From Neelides folsomi (Eukaryota > Arthropoda > Collembola > Neelipleona > Neelidae): a DNA stretch of 64,000 bases. Location: the NCBI GenBank assembly GCA_034687125.1, contig JAQGBZ010000023.1, positions 62,001 through 126,000 on the forward strand, in the 5' to 3' direction. Below are positions 50,201-62,544 of this stretch, in pieces. The notes under the pieces were generated by a model. It saw only the letters and a list, made by a program, of their open reading frames with translations. It ran no database searches and had not been told where the DNA came from. Positions within the stretch are counted from its first letter, which is position 1; every line of letters starts with the position of its first letter. The position numbers were made by a program, and so were the translations under genes.

Positions 50201-53200
50201 GCATATTCTGAAGAAGCCTTTGGTTTTCCGTTCTGTCTGGTCCGGCTGGAACTTTTTGCATAATAAACTTCATAATTTCAATTTTCTGATAATCCGGCAG
50301 ATGAGTGACGTATTCACCGAGGGCGGCTATCAAAGTTTCCCGATATGCTTTCTCGTTCTCGTCCTTGCCTTCAATTTTTGTAGAAACTTGAAGATGATTC
50401 GCTATCGAATTTACTATTTCCAGTACAGAGGGTCCTAAAGCAAAACAAAAGATTAGAATTCTACTTATGATTTATGTGAGTCTATCTGTATTAATGTAAA
50501 TAAGCAATCAAAAATTAAAGTACTATTATTTAATTAATTTTACCGACGCTATCCCCAGCAGCGATGTCAATAATTTTGGCTAAAACATCTGCCATGCTTG
50601 TTCGAACCTTCGCACTCGATTTCAAATTATGAGATGCAATATGATTCATTAAAGTCTCTATTACAGCATAAGAGTATTGTGACTAATATAGAAAATAAAA
50701 TCAATTAATTTCCCATTATTTTAACCCTGATTACAATTAACATTCAAATCGGAATTTACCTGGATGGCATACATTACTACTCGAAATGTATGAACGGCGA
50801 AATCATTTGGCACCCATAGTTCAAATACATCAAAGTGACTGAAAAAAACAAAATATTTATTTTATTGTATTGTATTTGGTAAAATGTTAAAACGAAATAG
50901 AAAATGATATAAAAATACATTGGATGAAATTATCGACTTACTGTAAAACTGGCTTAATGAAACTTCGAACATGACCGAATGTGGCTTTATTGACCAAATC
51001 CCTCATACAATTTTCTGCCAATTTTGGAGATTCTTCTTCAATGTCTCCATCCCCTCTATTATTTATTACCGTATCATTTTCATCCAAAAGAAGACTTTGC
51101 CTGGAAAACCATTAAAACACATTAAAATTGACATCCCAATAAACAAAAGCTGTAGCTCAATATAAATTGACAGATCCACATGTGTAATATTAACCCATTA
51201 ATCATAATTGACTTTACTTAATTTAAATGACTCACCTGCCCTGTTCCATATTGAATAAAAGTGATGGAATAATTTTTTCCATGTGTGAAGTATCCCAAAT
51301 ATTTTCGGCTAAATCGTCAGAGACGGTTTTTCTAACTACGCTCTAATCAAAGAAAGGTCATTGATCTTTTTAAAATCAATCATTTATATCTTGATCAAAT
51401 AGGAAGAAAATGGGAAAATCCGGCTTTCCTTTTTATTATCAAGATCTTACTTTTAAGCCTCGAATTCCAGCGGTTCTCAGCTCATTCCTTAACATGTCAT
51501 TTTCCGAATTATTGTGACACATAGAAGCGAATTTAGAGACGAAAAAGTCATATCGCCGGTGATAAGACGGAGTATCTTCCTCGATATTTGAAAACTTCAC
51601 GAACTATTTAAATTAATTCAATATTAATGGCAATTCAATCTTGTGAGTTGAAATGTTTGTGAAATATGAGTAAAATTGTGTTTAATTTGATCAAATTGGA
51701 TAAAAGGAGGATAATAATTAAAGTGGTTTTACCGACTGAGTTGCCAATATTTGTAAATTTGGGTCGGTGGATTCAAGGAGCTTTTGAACCATTTTGAGAA
51801 AACTTTCAACGAATAAATTAAGGGTTTGAGAATGGCATGCTTGGAGCAATTGATCCATCGCATCAACGCCTATCACAACGAACCTGCCAAATGAAATGTA
51901 ACAAATCAATAAAAGAATCCGTAATAACTCCTTTAATGGATTTAGCAAAACTTTTATTATTATTTAACTTTGATAGTTGAATAAGATAAAACTATTGATT
52001 CCTATTACCCGAATCTTCTTCTGTAAATGTCTCTGCAAACTCTTTGATACAAATATTCTCCTACTCGATCAAGTTTTTCCGGAGAGGAAAGAACGTAAAA
52101 AGTCAACTTTTCCATATTCCCTTTGACCAATCCATCCTGAATAAAATATATTATATCAATGAAATTAATAATAAAATTATTTTATAAAAACTGTATTATT
52201 TTCATTTCTATTAATTAATTTGATTATTTAAAAAAACTTACGGCAGCATCCCTTGGGAAAATGGAGTCAACTTTTCTTTTCCAGCTTGGAGCACAAAGAC
52301 CACAAAGACCTGTGGATAAACAAGCCCACCGATTATTAAACCGGAACATTTCCCCTCAAACCAATTTAAAATTGAAATTGAACGATTCTAATTTTATTAG
52401 TGAGGAAGTGGGAATCCCTTGGGAATTTACATTCAGGACTAGTGCATTTAAACAGAACAGAGTCGATGAGCGGTTGATCTTCAGGTGCGTCGAGACAACA
52501 ACAGATCTTGACCAATGAGGCCATTAATTAATTGAGAAGGATCTTTATATCTCTACAAGGTAAAACTCAAAACTATTCCTCATGATTGGATTCCACACAA
52601 TCGATTTATCTCTAACTGTATCGAATATGATAGCGAAAGGGGAAGCGAAAGGTCGCTACCGAATTATCAGTTCCTCGCTTAACCTCATCATTGGGAAATT
52701 ATATAATTATTATTTTAAAATGTGGATTAATGGGATTTTTAAGTACTTGAAACATTGACCCATTATACTCATTACAATAACGATGCCTCATTATTCCCAA
52801 TTTTAACAAGAGTGGGAGAGAAATGGAAAAATGATAAGATTTGATTGAAAAGTGAATGAATAATTTATCTCAAATAAATTGTGATTGTTTGAAGCAATTT
52901 AATGGATGGAATGGAGTTAATAAATAATTTCGATTTCACTCCAGTTCCGTCTCTCGGGTAAAAAGGACTGGAACTGGGAGAAGTCAAAGCGGAAGAGAAA
53001 CTGGAACAAGAGGAGGATTCCAGCGAGAGCAACAATTCCTTGCGCATGAAATATTTCTCGTCTCACTTTTACACATTTCTTTTATTGATCCAATTTTATT
53101 GATCAATCCTTTGGGCCAAACAGAAATCCTCTCCGAATATTTTAAGTAGGGTCAAGGCGGTAAGAAAAACAAGAAAGCCGGATGAATTTAAAATTTAAAA

Positions 53201-53262
53201 CTCAAATATTGTGTTGTAAAAGAAATCGATTAAATATTGATCAACTCACCGACGCCCACCAT
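47201..53262 (-). CDS. EFR3: EFR3 homologue (PI4-kinase plasma-membrane scaffold; Drosophila rolling blackout/stmA)
   Basis: Fifteen exons: 53250-53262, 52242-52309, 52009-52136, 51733-51883, 51451-51603, 51236-51342, 50942-51100, 50760-50838, 50544-50682, 50181-50434, 49880-50052, 48880-49228, 47788-48084, 47485-47643, 47201-47386, giving 804 aa (human EFR3A about 821). Conserved blocks: DGLVKGNMEKLTFYVLSSPEKLDRVGEYL, DAMDQLLQACHSQTLNLFVESFLKMVQKLLES, FVKFSNIEEDTPSYHRRYDFFVSKFASMCH, TAGIRGLKSVVRKTVSDDLAENIW, HMEKIIPSLLFNM. The N-terminus MVGVGLCGLC keeps cysteines like those palmitoylated in EFR3. It is a HEAT/armadillo-like rod that anchors TTC7-PI4KA at the plasma membrane and, in flies, acts in synaptic transmission. 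The first coding exon is only 13 nt (ATG GTG GGC GTC G) and is supported by the conserved MVGV start. Confidence 0.93.
48349..48639 (+). CDS. Small intronless ORF nested in an EFR3 intron
   Basis: A 96-codon ORF on the opposite strand, inside EFR3 intron 48085-48879. The sequence MTKPSQDPDYIDTLKGPKVLKLKVDPNLVDLQSQLDKQLHDQKK...KKSEIDKKFDAINNQFDDFLSSIPK is charged, predicted helical in the centre and ends in a Lys/Ala/Pro-rich tail. The context AAAGATGACG is fair. The ORF is clearly more G+C-rich than the AT-rich intron around it, which argues for real coding. I recognise no family. It could be a single-exon gene or a retrocopy; no poly(A) tract is visible at its 3' side. Confidence 0.6.
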   Translation: MTKPSQDPDYIDTLKGPKVLKLKVDPNLVDLQSQLDKQLHDQKKNNTAKKSEIDKKFDAINNQFDDFLSSIPKNAADSGKKGSHDAGAKKPAKPHK

Positions 53263-55035
53263 CGCGAAGCCAATTTATCAACTTGTCCTTTCAATCTTCA
53301 AAGTCGTCGTTTGTTCACGTCCAAATGAAAGTGGTTAATGAGATGGCAATGAGATCCAGGAGATTCCAACGTCGTTGAATCAAAATAGTTTACGGTGGGC
53401 TTTGATTCAATTATGAAAAATATTTATCTAATCTATTTCAATTTTATAAAACCGATACTCATTGTGTCAATAACTATTAAATAAAATTAAGTTAAGGTCA
53501 GCTCTTTAAGCTCCATTTCTTCAATCCTCCCCTCACTGTGAAACAATAAACAATAATATAAATTAAACTTCGAATTGGTTTTTTTAATTCAATTTAATTT
53601 TAATTAATTCTACATTATGATAAGATAGATGTAGATGTTTGATGCATTATGAGGTATAAAATGAATAACCTACTCTTCAACCGTTGTCCTTTGAACGTTG
53701 AACTCTGAGGGGCTGACAGAAGGACGTGATTTCGGGGTTAATTAATTAAAATATTTTTTCCTATTGGATTGGGAAACAATTTTAAGGAACCGGTTCTTAA
53801 CAGGCGAAACACCTTGGCAGAAATGAGCTCCCCACCACAATTGCGTGCAATACGATACAATTGCTAGTTGTAAATAGATACCCTCCACCACCCATTTCCC
53901 TTTCACTTAAATGAGAAATCCAATGCCGTTTAGAATTGAATGTTGACTGTCATGTCGTCAAATGGAACAATTCCACTGCTAACTCCTACTAACTCCACAA
54001 ATACTTATATATTCGATTTATCTTACCAATCATTAAGCTATTAAACGAATGGCTAAATAAATAAAATAAAAGTTCTCTCAATTTGATGACTCAAATTTCC
54101 TATATGCATAGGAAATGTGCACGTTTATTAAAATGTTTTCTTTATATAACAAGTGAATCCTATTAATAAGGTTTAATCAAATCGTGCACGTTACATAAGC
54201 ATTAAATGGATTTACCATATAAAAGATGCATTAAAGATTTAATTAGGCAGTTTCATAACCACATTAACCCCGTATCTAACTTTTATAATGATTGTTGTTA
54301 TATGCCAAGTTAAATAGTTTTGGAACTCATACATCAAATAAACAAGTGCTACACAAAGCTGAGAAAGAACGAGATAAAAAATAGTGAGGCTTTATGGTTC
54401 ATTCTATCAGAGTAGTTGATGCAGAGAAGAAGCAAAAATAGTTGATTTTATATAAAAAGAGCAAGTTTGTATGTTTTACATAAACATCATATCTGTATCT
54501 GTATTCTGTATGCATAATGTAATATAATGTGGCGAAAATAAAGTCGAATAAACTTCCGAATTAACCATTGGATGTCATGAATAAAAGAAATGGTTGAATG
54601 AATATAAAAATGATAAACTTGAGGTTATTATTTACAATAAAGAGATTTTTTATTTTTGCGCATAGATTTGTATATTATGTATGTATGAAATGAGTATAGA
54701 TATGGACATAAAAATTTTCATCTAAAAGCTAATCTACTAATCCATTTGAGGTAACATTTTTAATTTTTCATTCAGGGTGAGTTAAGATATAAGAGATTTC
54801 GGTTCACATCGAGACATAGAAATAATACGAGGTTAAAAACTGAGAAAATGACTTTAAATTCAAAATTATATTCAATTCGTCAATTTAATTCCATTGCATA
54901 TTGCATTGCATGCATCTAGCTAATTACAAGAGAATGAGTCATTGAATCAAGAGAAATAAATCTTTACTTTTATTTAATTTGTAGCGTGTGTGTAATTATG
55001 GTCAATTAGTTGTAATTTAGTCTAGTCAGTTAACA
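53263..55035. other. Intergenic region between divergent EFR3 and PLA2G6
   Basis: About 1.8 kb between two divergently transcribed genes, holding both promoters and 5'UTRs. AT-rich, without a recognisable gene or repeat. EFR3 5'UTR sequence probably begins near 53300-53400. Confidence 0.5.
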
Positions 55036-58000
55036 ATGGCCTGGTCAGTTTTTCGACAAGTTGCGAATCGCTTTACAGCAGGACTTGCAACTGCTGAAGA
55101 ATCCGTAACTGTTGTTGATTATGCAAAACTCCATACAGAGGTTTTACAACAACACAAACTATATTAATTATCAAAATTGAAATATCTATTTTGAACGATA
55201 ACTAATTTGATCTTTTATGACAATTTAAGGTGGCCTCTTTTCCTATAATGCTACGTGACAATTGCCTTGTTCTTCATGGGCCTATTGAGCAAACATTTCG
55301 CTCGCTCGCAACGTTTACTCAAACTTACAAATATAATTTGATTCTTCACGTTCCGAATAGTGACAAGATGTTCAGCCTATCCAGATCTGATGACAATCAA
55401 GAAGTCGAAGATATGTTTATTTTATATAGAGAAACATTTCCTACCCTTGTCAATATCGATCCATTAGTAAGGCAAAAGCAAATTATTGACAAAATTGTAT
55501 AGTATAAGATATCTTATATATAATACTTGAATTATATGAGAATGCAAAATTGATTGATCTGAAATGACAAAAATGTTTTATAGATTTGTGATCGAGATAA
55601 AATAGAAAGGATTTGTCAAAAATTGCTCGAAAATCGCGGATGGACGGCAATTCACATGACGGCTTATCTTGATTACTATAAATTCTTTCGTCATGAATCA
55701 TTTAGAGGGTAAGTTTTGTTTATAACTTATAAAAGTATCACTTGTAAATTATATATTTTTTATAAAGGCAACTTGAAAACCAAGAAGGAACTTCCCTGCA
55801 TACTCCATTACAAATTGCAATTTTGGCCAAGAACTTAGCATCAGTCAAAGAACTTCTTGACCTTAAAGTAAATATTGAACATGTGGATTTGAATGGAAAT
55901 ACAATTCTTCATTTTGCAGCCAAATCATCAACTCAAATCCTTCAAGTGAGAAATATCTGGAGAATGAAATTTTTTATTGTTATGTCCTAAGTATGAAAAT
56001 AATATTTTTCTTTTGACTTTTAGACTATTCTAGAGAAGAGGCCAGATGAATGCAACAAATTAATTGATTATATTAACAACGAGGGAAAAGCGCCCTTGCA
56101 CATTGCTTGTAAAAATAATGACGTTACAATTTTGAAGGTATGTACTATTATAGTATATTTCACATTATTTATCGATTTACAATGCTAATCTGCATTTTTT
56201 AGTTTTTCTATTTTAATTTGGCTATAAGAATATTTGTTTGATATTGTGTTAATCTGTAATAATAAATCACAATTTAAAATTCCTTAAAGTTTTCACCCAG
56301 TCGATTATATTTAAGCGATTCTGATGTTCATTTAATTATCCAATTTATTTCCTAATTTATTTAATTTACCTTTTAACCATTTTATTATCGAGAAAAATTA
56401 TTTGTCATTTGATGCGATTTAACTAATTGCAATTAACCAATGCGATATGAATCATATTATAAATGAATGTATTTTTAATAACGGGGATTTTACTGTTTTT
56501 ATTAATCTACTAAAAACAATATTTTTATATTTTGTTATTTTATTTTGCCATTTCCTTCTACGCTTGAAGATGTTGTTAAATGCTGGTGCTAATGTGAATA
56601 TTGCAAGCCGAAATCACGGTTATCCTATTCATATGGCCGTTCAAGCCAAATCAATTTGTTCAATCCAGGAACTCATCAAAAAGTATCCTCATCAACTTCA
56701 ACTGAAAGTAATTCACTTAACCATCAAGTTTTAAAAAATATAAGATCTAGTAAACTATAAATTCGAATTTGTAATTAGGATCTTGAAGAAGGAGGAACAG
56801 CGCTTCATTGGTCGGACACCCCGGATATACTTGCAATGCTTTTGAGTCTTGGTTGTGATCCAAATATTGAAAACTTTAAAGGCAACGTTCCACTGCATAA
56901 TACTGTATGAATTAAATCACTATTTCGATACAATAAGCAAATAATTATTATCTTGGTCATTTTATTTTCAATTTTTCTTATAGGCCAGACGTGGGGATCT
57001 CAAAGGAACTTTGATTCTTTTAGCTCATCATGTTTACCCTGATGTTAAGGGGGAGAATGGGGATACGCCACTTCACGTTGCAGCTAGACTTTGTTCAAAA
57101 CATATCATGCAAGTAAGATTAAATGAATTTGTCTTTAGACAAGAATGAGAAAAACAATTTTATATTCATCGAACTCTTTACTCTATTATTGTTAGGCTTT
57201 GATTGTATTTGGTGCTGATATTGACGTTCTCAATGAGCAAAATGATTCTCCACGACATTTGGTTGCGACTTCACTTAGATCTGACAAAGATGAAATTCTG
57301 CATATCCTCACTGCTGTTGGTGCTATGAGGTAAGTTGCTTACTTTGTAACAATAATTCCACCAGATTAATTAATAATTAATTTCTATTTGACATCTAGAT
57401 GTCCAGAAAGTAATGCAGATCGTTGTACAAACGGTTGTAAATTCTCGGGATCATTCGACGGAATTCCACCAGAAAACTACAATATTGAAGTTCACAATTT
57501 GATGCATGAATCCCTTCATGCTTTTGGAGTTCAAAAGGAAATGCAAAATAAAGTGCATAAAAGAGATTCAGCTCGGTCTTCGAGAGAAACCACGCCTGGT
57601 GGATGTGAAAGAATGGAAGTTGATAATTGCCCAATTGGTGGTCGACTTCTTTCTCTTGATGGCGGAGGAATTCGAGGATTGGTCCATTTGCAGACTTTGG
57701 CAGCTTTGGAAAAAGTATTATTTAATTTATTATGAATTCACAAATAAATAAGTATGAGTTTAATTTTAATAATTTAAACAATCATTTACTTTTAAATTAA
57801 AAGGTTTGTGAAGTTCCAATCGTTGAGTTATTTGATTGGATTGCTGGAACAAGCACAGGAGGACTTATCGCTTTGGGACTCGCTACCAAGAAAAGTGTTA
57901 AAGAAGTTCAAGGATTATACTTCAGATTAAAAGATCAAGTATTTGTTGGAGATCGTCCTTACAGTTCTGAAAAGATGGAAGATTTTCTCAAAGCAGAATT

Positions 58001-58961
58001 TGGTGCTGACCTTAAGATGAATTCTATAAGAAGGCCTAGGTACACACTCACATATTTAACAAATATGATAAAAGGCGTTTTAATAATTAATTAATTTTCG
58101 ATAAATAAATATAAAACAAATATTTTTACAGAGACCATTAACATTTCTATGTATTAAATATAAGATTAACTTTGATTTTTAGAGTAATGGTGACAAGCGT
58201 GGTGGTGGATAGAAAACCAATTGAATTCCATTTTTTTCGAAATTACACTTCGCCTACAGCAATGCTCCAAGAAAGACCTTGTGAAGATTGCGAAGAATTT
58301 GTTTGGGCCGCAGCGAAGGCTACAGGATCCGCCCCAACTTATTTCAAACTCGATGGAAAATTTGTTGACGGAGGTTTGATGGCGAATAATCCAACTTTGG
58401 ATGCAATGACTGAACTCCAACATTTCAATGCAACCATGAAAGCCCTTGGAGTTCGGGGAACTTTCAGCGGGCCAACAGTGGTCGTTTCTCTCGGCTGTGG
58501 AGTGACCCCGCAAGAAGAAGCATTGGCTTCAAATCTAAATGCCCAATGGCCTAGAGGGATTTTTGATGTGATGTCTCAAGTGCCTAAATTGGCATCTCTA
58601 ATTAATCTACTTATTGATCAGGTTAATTAAATACAGAGAAATCTACTACCTTTGAATTAAATATAATTTGTTAATTCATTTTAATCTTATATTAATAAAA
58701 TAATAGGCGACACAAGCGGAAGGACAAGTTGTTGAACGTGCACGCTCGTGGTGTTCTTCAATTGGAATTCCTTTTTATCGCTTCTCACCTCTCAAGTCCA
58801 AACATGTGGAGTTGGACGAGAGGAATGACGAAGTGCTAGTCAATCTCATGTGGGAAACAAAGGCTTACATGTACAGAAATACGGATCTTTTGAATGAAGT
58901 ACGAGAAGCTCTCTTTTTGAATTCGCCTCATGGAATGCCTAATGTGACACATAATTACTAG
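55036..58961 (+). CDS. PLA2G6: Calcium-independent phospholipase A2 (iPLA2-VIA, PNPLA9)
   Basis: Thirteen exons: 55036-55140, 55230-55496, 55584-55708, 55768-55945, 56024-56137, 56570-56707, 56779-56904, 56984-57112, 57196-57329, 57399-57714, 57804-58039, 58183-58621, 58707-58961, giving 853 aa (human about 806). Ankyrin repeats occupy ~125-435 (GTSLHTPLQIAILAKN, GKAPLHIACKNND, GGTALHWSDTPD, GDTPLHVAARL). The patatin domain begins near 519 with oxyanion loop GGGIRG (527-532), nucleophile elbow GTSTG (559-563, Ser561) and catalytic DGG (685-687), a full Ser-Asp dyad. It hydrolyses the sn-2 acyl chain of phospholipids and is important in membrane and mitochondrial lipid remodelling. A Cys-containing insert (CPESNADRCTNGCKFSG) lies between ankyrin and catalytic domains. 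It is transcribed away from EFR3. Confidence 0.95.
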
Positions 58962-59180
58962 TGTTTATGTAACATAAAATGTGATATTTAATCATGTATT
59001 AATTTAATGCGAGCTACTTAAATTATTATGGTTTTACTTTAAGTAAATTAAAAAAATTATTATCTGTAGTTTAGATTCATTAAATTTTATAATAATTTTG
59101 TGATTATGAGAAATAAAGGTGTGTGATACAAAAATTATATAAAATGTTCAGTATTTTGATTTAATGCATTGGGACAATGC

Positions 59181-59806
59181 TTAAATTTCACCAACCATTT
59201 TCTTGATCCTCTCCATATGCTCGCGAGTCTCGACCAAGATATTATTGATCTGCATGGCTCCGTGGCAAACGATCGCCTTTCCGATAAACGGGAGCTCAAC
59301 TTGAGCTGAAGCTGAAGATGCTGAAATAAATGGAATTCATCGTTATTAACATTAATATAAAATTCTTTGCCTTTTTATTGAATCGATATTTTCAAACGTA
59401 CTTGCGGTATTCACTTCGTCCTTAACTTTGATAGCTTCCTTGACTTCTTCCATGTATTTCTTAATGTTCCAAACTGCCTGGATAGAATTTTTGATCGACA
59501 AGTCAACATCCGTAAGTATTCCCAGCGTCTCCAAATAATCTTTTCTGACTTCACTTTTGTTCTCGGTCGTCAATTTTTCGTAAATACTCCTCAGCGTCTC
59601 AATTTCATCCTCCACGTAAACTTCTCCTTCTCCTGTGATATCTTCCTCTTCCTATTAAGTTACTTAAAAATTAACGTCTGTTCCAATCGTTTAAACTATC
59701 AATTATCATGAATTAATATTTATGTGTGAAATGATATAATTTAACTTGCCTCTGAAATTTCGACTTTATTGGCGTCTACTTCATTAACGACAACTCGGTG
59801 ACTCAT
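59181..59806 (-). CDS. Small acidic coiled-coil protein, 148 aa, unrecognised
   Basis: Three exons: 59750-59806, 59402-59651, 59181-59320, phases consistent. The protein starts MSHRVVVNEVDANKVEISEEEDITGEGEVYVEDEIETLRSIYEKL, continues with helical charged sequence (DVDLSIKNSIQAVWNIKKYMEEVKEAIKVKDEVNTA) and ends QVELPFIGKAIVCHGAMQINNILVETREHMERIKKMVGEI. It looks like a subunit of a small coiled-coil complex, but I cannot assign a family. The first intron begins GCAAGT rather than GT. The gene is convergent with PLA2G6, about 220 bp away. Confidence 0.72.
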
Positions 59807-61484
59807 CTTGAAATAAAATGCTACCGTTTTGTAGTGTACTCGACTCAAATATAATTGCTAAAGATTAAGCTTAAAATTTACAGTTAAAATATTAAACAAT
59901 TAACAAGGAAGAAAAAAGCTTGATATAAAATAATATAAATTTTAAAACAATAATGTTTGAATATCCTGCCAATACAAACTTAATATAGCGTAAGCGTGTC
60001 TGACGCCAAACGAAAATATTGAACACAGAACACAGCATAATAGAAAATGGTAAAAAATATAAAATTCGCTTGATATAAAATAAGTTAAATTTAATTTCGT
60101 TTAGTACCCCTATGCCAAAAATTTTAAGCTTGTTTAAAGTTAATTGCATATTTAAGATATTCACAGCATTGAGCTTAAAAATCGTTATAGTACATTTTAT
60201 AGAGAATTTAACATAGTTTCAGAATATACAAAATTCTGATATAAAAATTTTGCAAATAAAAAAGTTATACTTAAGCAAGCAAAGTTATTACTTCATTAAA
60301 AAGTTATGCCTCATATCAGTGGTTCTAAGTAGAGTCTTATTATTTATTATCTAACCATTATTTTCATTGCCAACCTTTAATTTAAACCTTTAACCTTTAA
60401 TAGACCTCATGAAACTATTTAATTATGTGTTATAAATTTATTTACACTTGCCCTTAAGATCCGAAGTCCTTAAAAATTGGTGAAAATTGACGAGTCGTGA
60501 AGGATGGAGGATGCAAAATAAGGAATCTTTATGAAAAATCGATGTTCTGTGTCAAAATGGAAAAAAATCATTGTGTTTCGATTCTTCTCAAATTACATTC
60601 TCAATTTAATTATACACATTTTTACATCTATTCATTTTACTTGTAAATAATAATCGATAATTTATATTTTCCTATTGTAATTACAATTGTGAATTTGCAT
60701 TTGCATTTATTGTATTTAATTATCTCAAGATTAAATGTGAGATTGGATTTATAATTATTATTGTAGGTGTGTATTACAATGACAGGAATTGAATGGTTTT
60801 CTTTAATAAGTCAAGGGAAGTTAACTTTACAAAGGGTCTTCAGATTCACTCGCAAGGCTCATTCATATTCCATTCATTCATTATTATTCTTTTTATTACT
60901 CCAATCCTCGTTAGTTGATGTACAGTATATTAAATCATATACTTTCACATGACCCATTCACCCATCGCTTCCTCTTAATTTTTCATAATACACCACATGC
61001 CTTTAATTGTTCCACTAGGAATATCCTTAACACTTTTTACCTCAAAACAATAACCAAGTTGAACTTATGCACAAAACTAATACAATAATAAACATACCAC
61101 AATGCTCAACCCTAAAGTTCAAACTATTAGTTAATAGAATTTAACTTTAGTTTTATAACTAGTTTTATAATAGATCTTTATTGAATCATCCTTCATTCGT
61201 GCCGTTAATGTATTATTAATATAATAGCTAAAACTGGTTAAGTATTGTAATTTTAATGGTAAACTTGAAGGGAATTCACTTTTATTTTTAATAACATTTA
61301 GGTTCATAATAAAAATTGTAAACTGCCACTTTGACCATCATTTACACTTCCTCGGGTTGTGAAACCAAGCGGGAAATTTACTGACATTTAATTACCAAAT
61401 AATAACATAAATATCCTCCATGTTGAAATGATAATGATAATTAAATTATAAATCCATTCAGTGGCTTCAACTTCGCTCTCGCAC
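59807..61484. other. Intergenic, AT-rich
   Basis: It holds the promoter of the 148-aa protein gene and the 3'UTR of the next minus-strand gene. Frames at 59892-60164 (minus) and 60767-60952 (plus) look like chance ORFs in AT-rich DNA. No repeat found. Confidence 0.5.
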
Positions 61485-62544
61485 TCATTTGCTCAAGTTC
61501 ATTCTTGCGAAATTGAGACTGTTTACTCCGTTCACCTTTGTCCCATTGGTTTTCTTGGTTGGAATCTCAGCAGATTCGAATTGCCTCTGTTGGAATCGCT
61601 TCATCGTCTCGATTTCCAGTTGCTTCATCATCTTCGTCTGGGATGATAAATTGTTTGGATCTCTCCAGTTGACCTTTGATCCTCCGCCATTACTAAGACT
61701 ATTGCTCTGCCCATTGCTTAGTCCAATGCTCTGTCCATTGGTGATTCCGTTGTTATGTCCATTAAACCCATTAAGACCATTAGCTTTACTCATTAGAGCT
61801 GATTTTTCATTTTGGACACTTTGCATAAGCTGCCTATTACTGCTGGAGCTGTTGATGTGATTGATTTGGTTGTTAATCTTCGTGGTGGTTGTCTCTTGGC
61901 TCATGATGTACGAAGACGAAGTGGTCGTGGTGGTCGTGAGGACCGACCGCGTGTTGTTTTTGATCATTGGAGGTGGCGGCGGAATTTGGCCATTGCTCAG
62001 GGCCGGCTGCTGGCGTTGGTGATGTTGGGCCATCGTGTTGGAGCTGGTCGCAGTCGACATGAAGCCGGTTCCATTGATCGCTGAAGGCGTTGGCTTGCTC
62101 TTGCTCACCAACGACGGTCCGTTGTGAGTCAATCTGGTCGTGTAATTTGGAGTTGTTATTGGGGCAGTGTTTAGGGCGAATCCTGAAGGTGTGTAAGTGA
62201 AGGGTTTCTTCTCTTTCAACACCGAGTTGGCAATGGCTCGCGGAGGCTCGAGCTGCAATGACATAATAGGAATCATCAGAACTTGGAAGTTCATCATGTT
62301 ATAGATAGGTCATTGGTCATATTGGTAAGCGCAGACTGTGGGCCTTTCTTCATCCATTGGCAGTGGGGAAATCGAATGTACCTGTTTGGACGCTTCGGCT
62401 CGGCTGCTCCAACCAACCCTCCTTATAGGTGAGAACGGTCCTGAGGAATCTGCCACATTCGTGCGTTGAGGGTGAAGAGATTCAAAGGTTAATGTTGGCC
62501 CTTGAGTGCTCGGCAGTTCTTCATCAGACCTCCTCCTCTCCTTA
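61485..62544 (-). CDS. Last two exons of an unrecognised low-complexity protein (5' part not found)
   Basis: Exons 62382-~62540/62544 and 61485-62252, joined in phase 0 by donor CAG|GTACAT and acceptor CATTGCAG. The first encodes ERRRSDEELPSTQGPTLTFESLHPQRTNVADSSGPFSPIRRVGWSSRAEASKQ. The second encodes LEPPRAIANSVLKEKKPFTYTPSGFALNTAPI, then Ser/Thr/Pro and poly-Pro stretches, an NGQS-type repeat (GLNGFNGHNNGITNGQSIGLSNGQSNSLSNGGG) and a basic tail ending VNSLNFARMNLSK. The organised motif FTYTPSGFALNT resembles short motifs of muscle or cytoskeletal adaptors, but I cannot name the family. The 5' acceptor is ambiguous between 62540 and 62544; upstream exons are presumably beyond the window or unrecognised. 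Confidence 0.65.

Noticed and set aside
58166-58513. Minus-strand 115-codon ORF opposite PLA2G6
   Set aside because: Antisense shadow of the catalytic exon.
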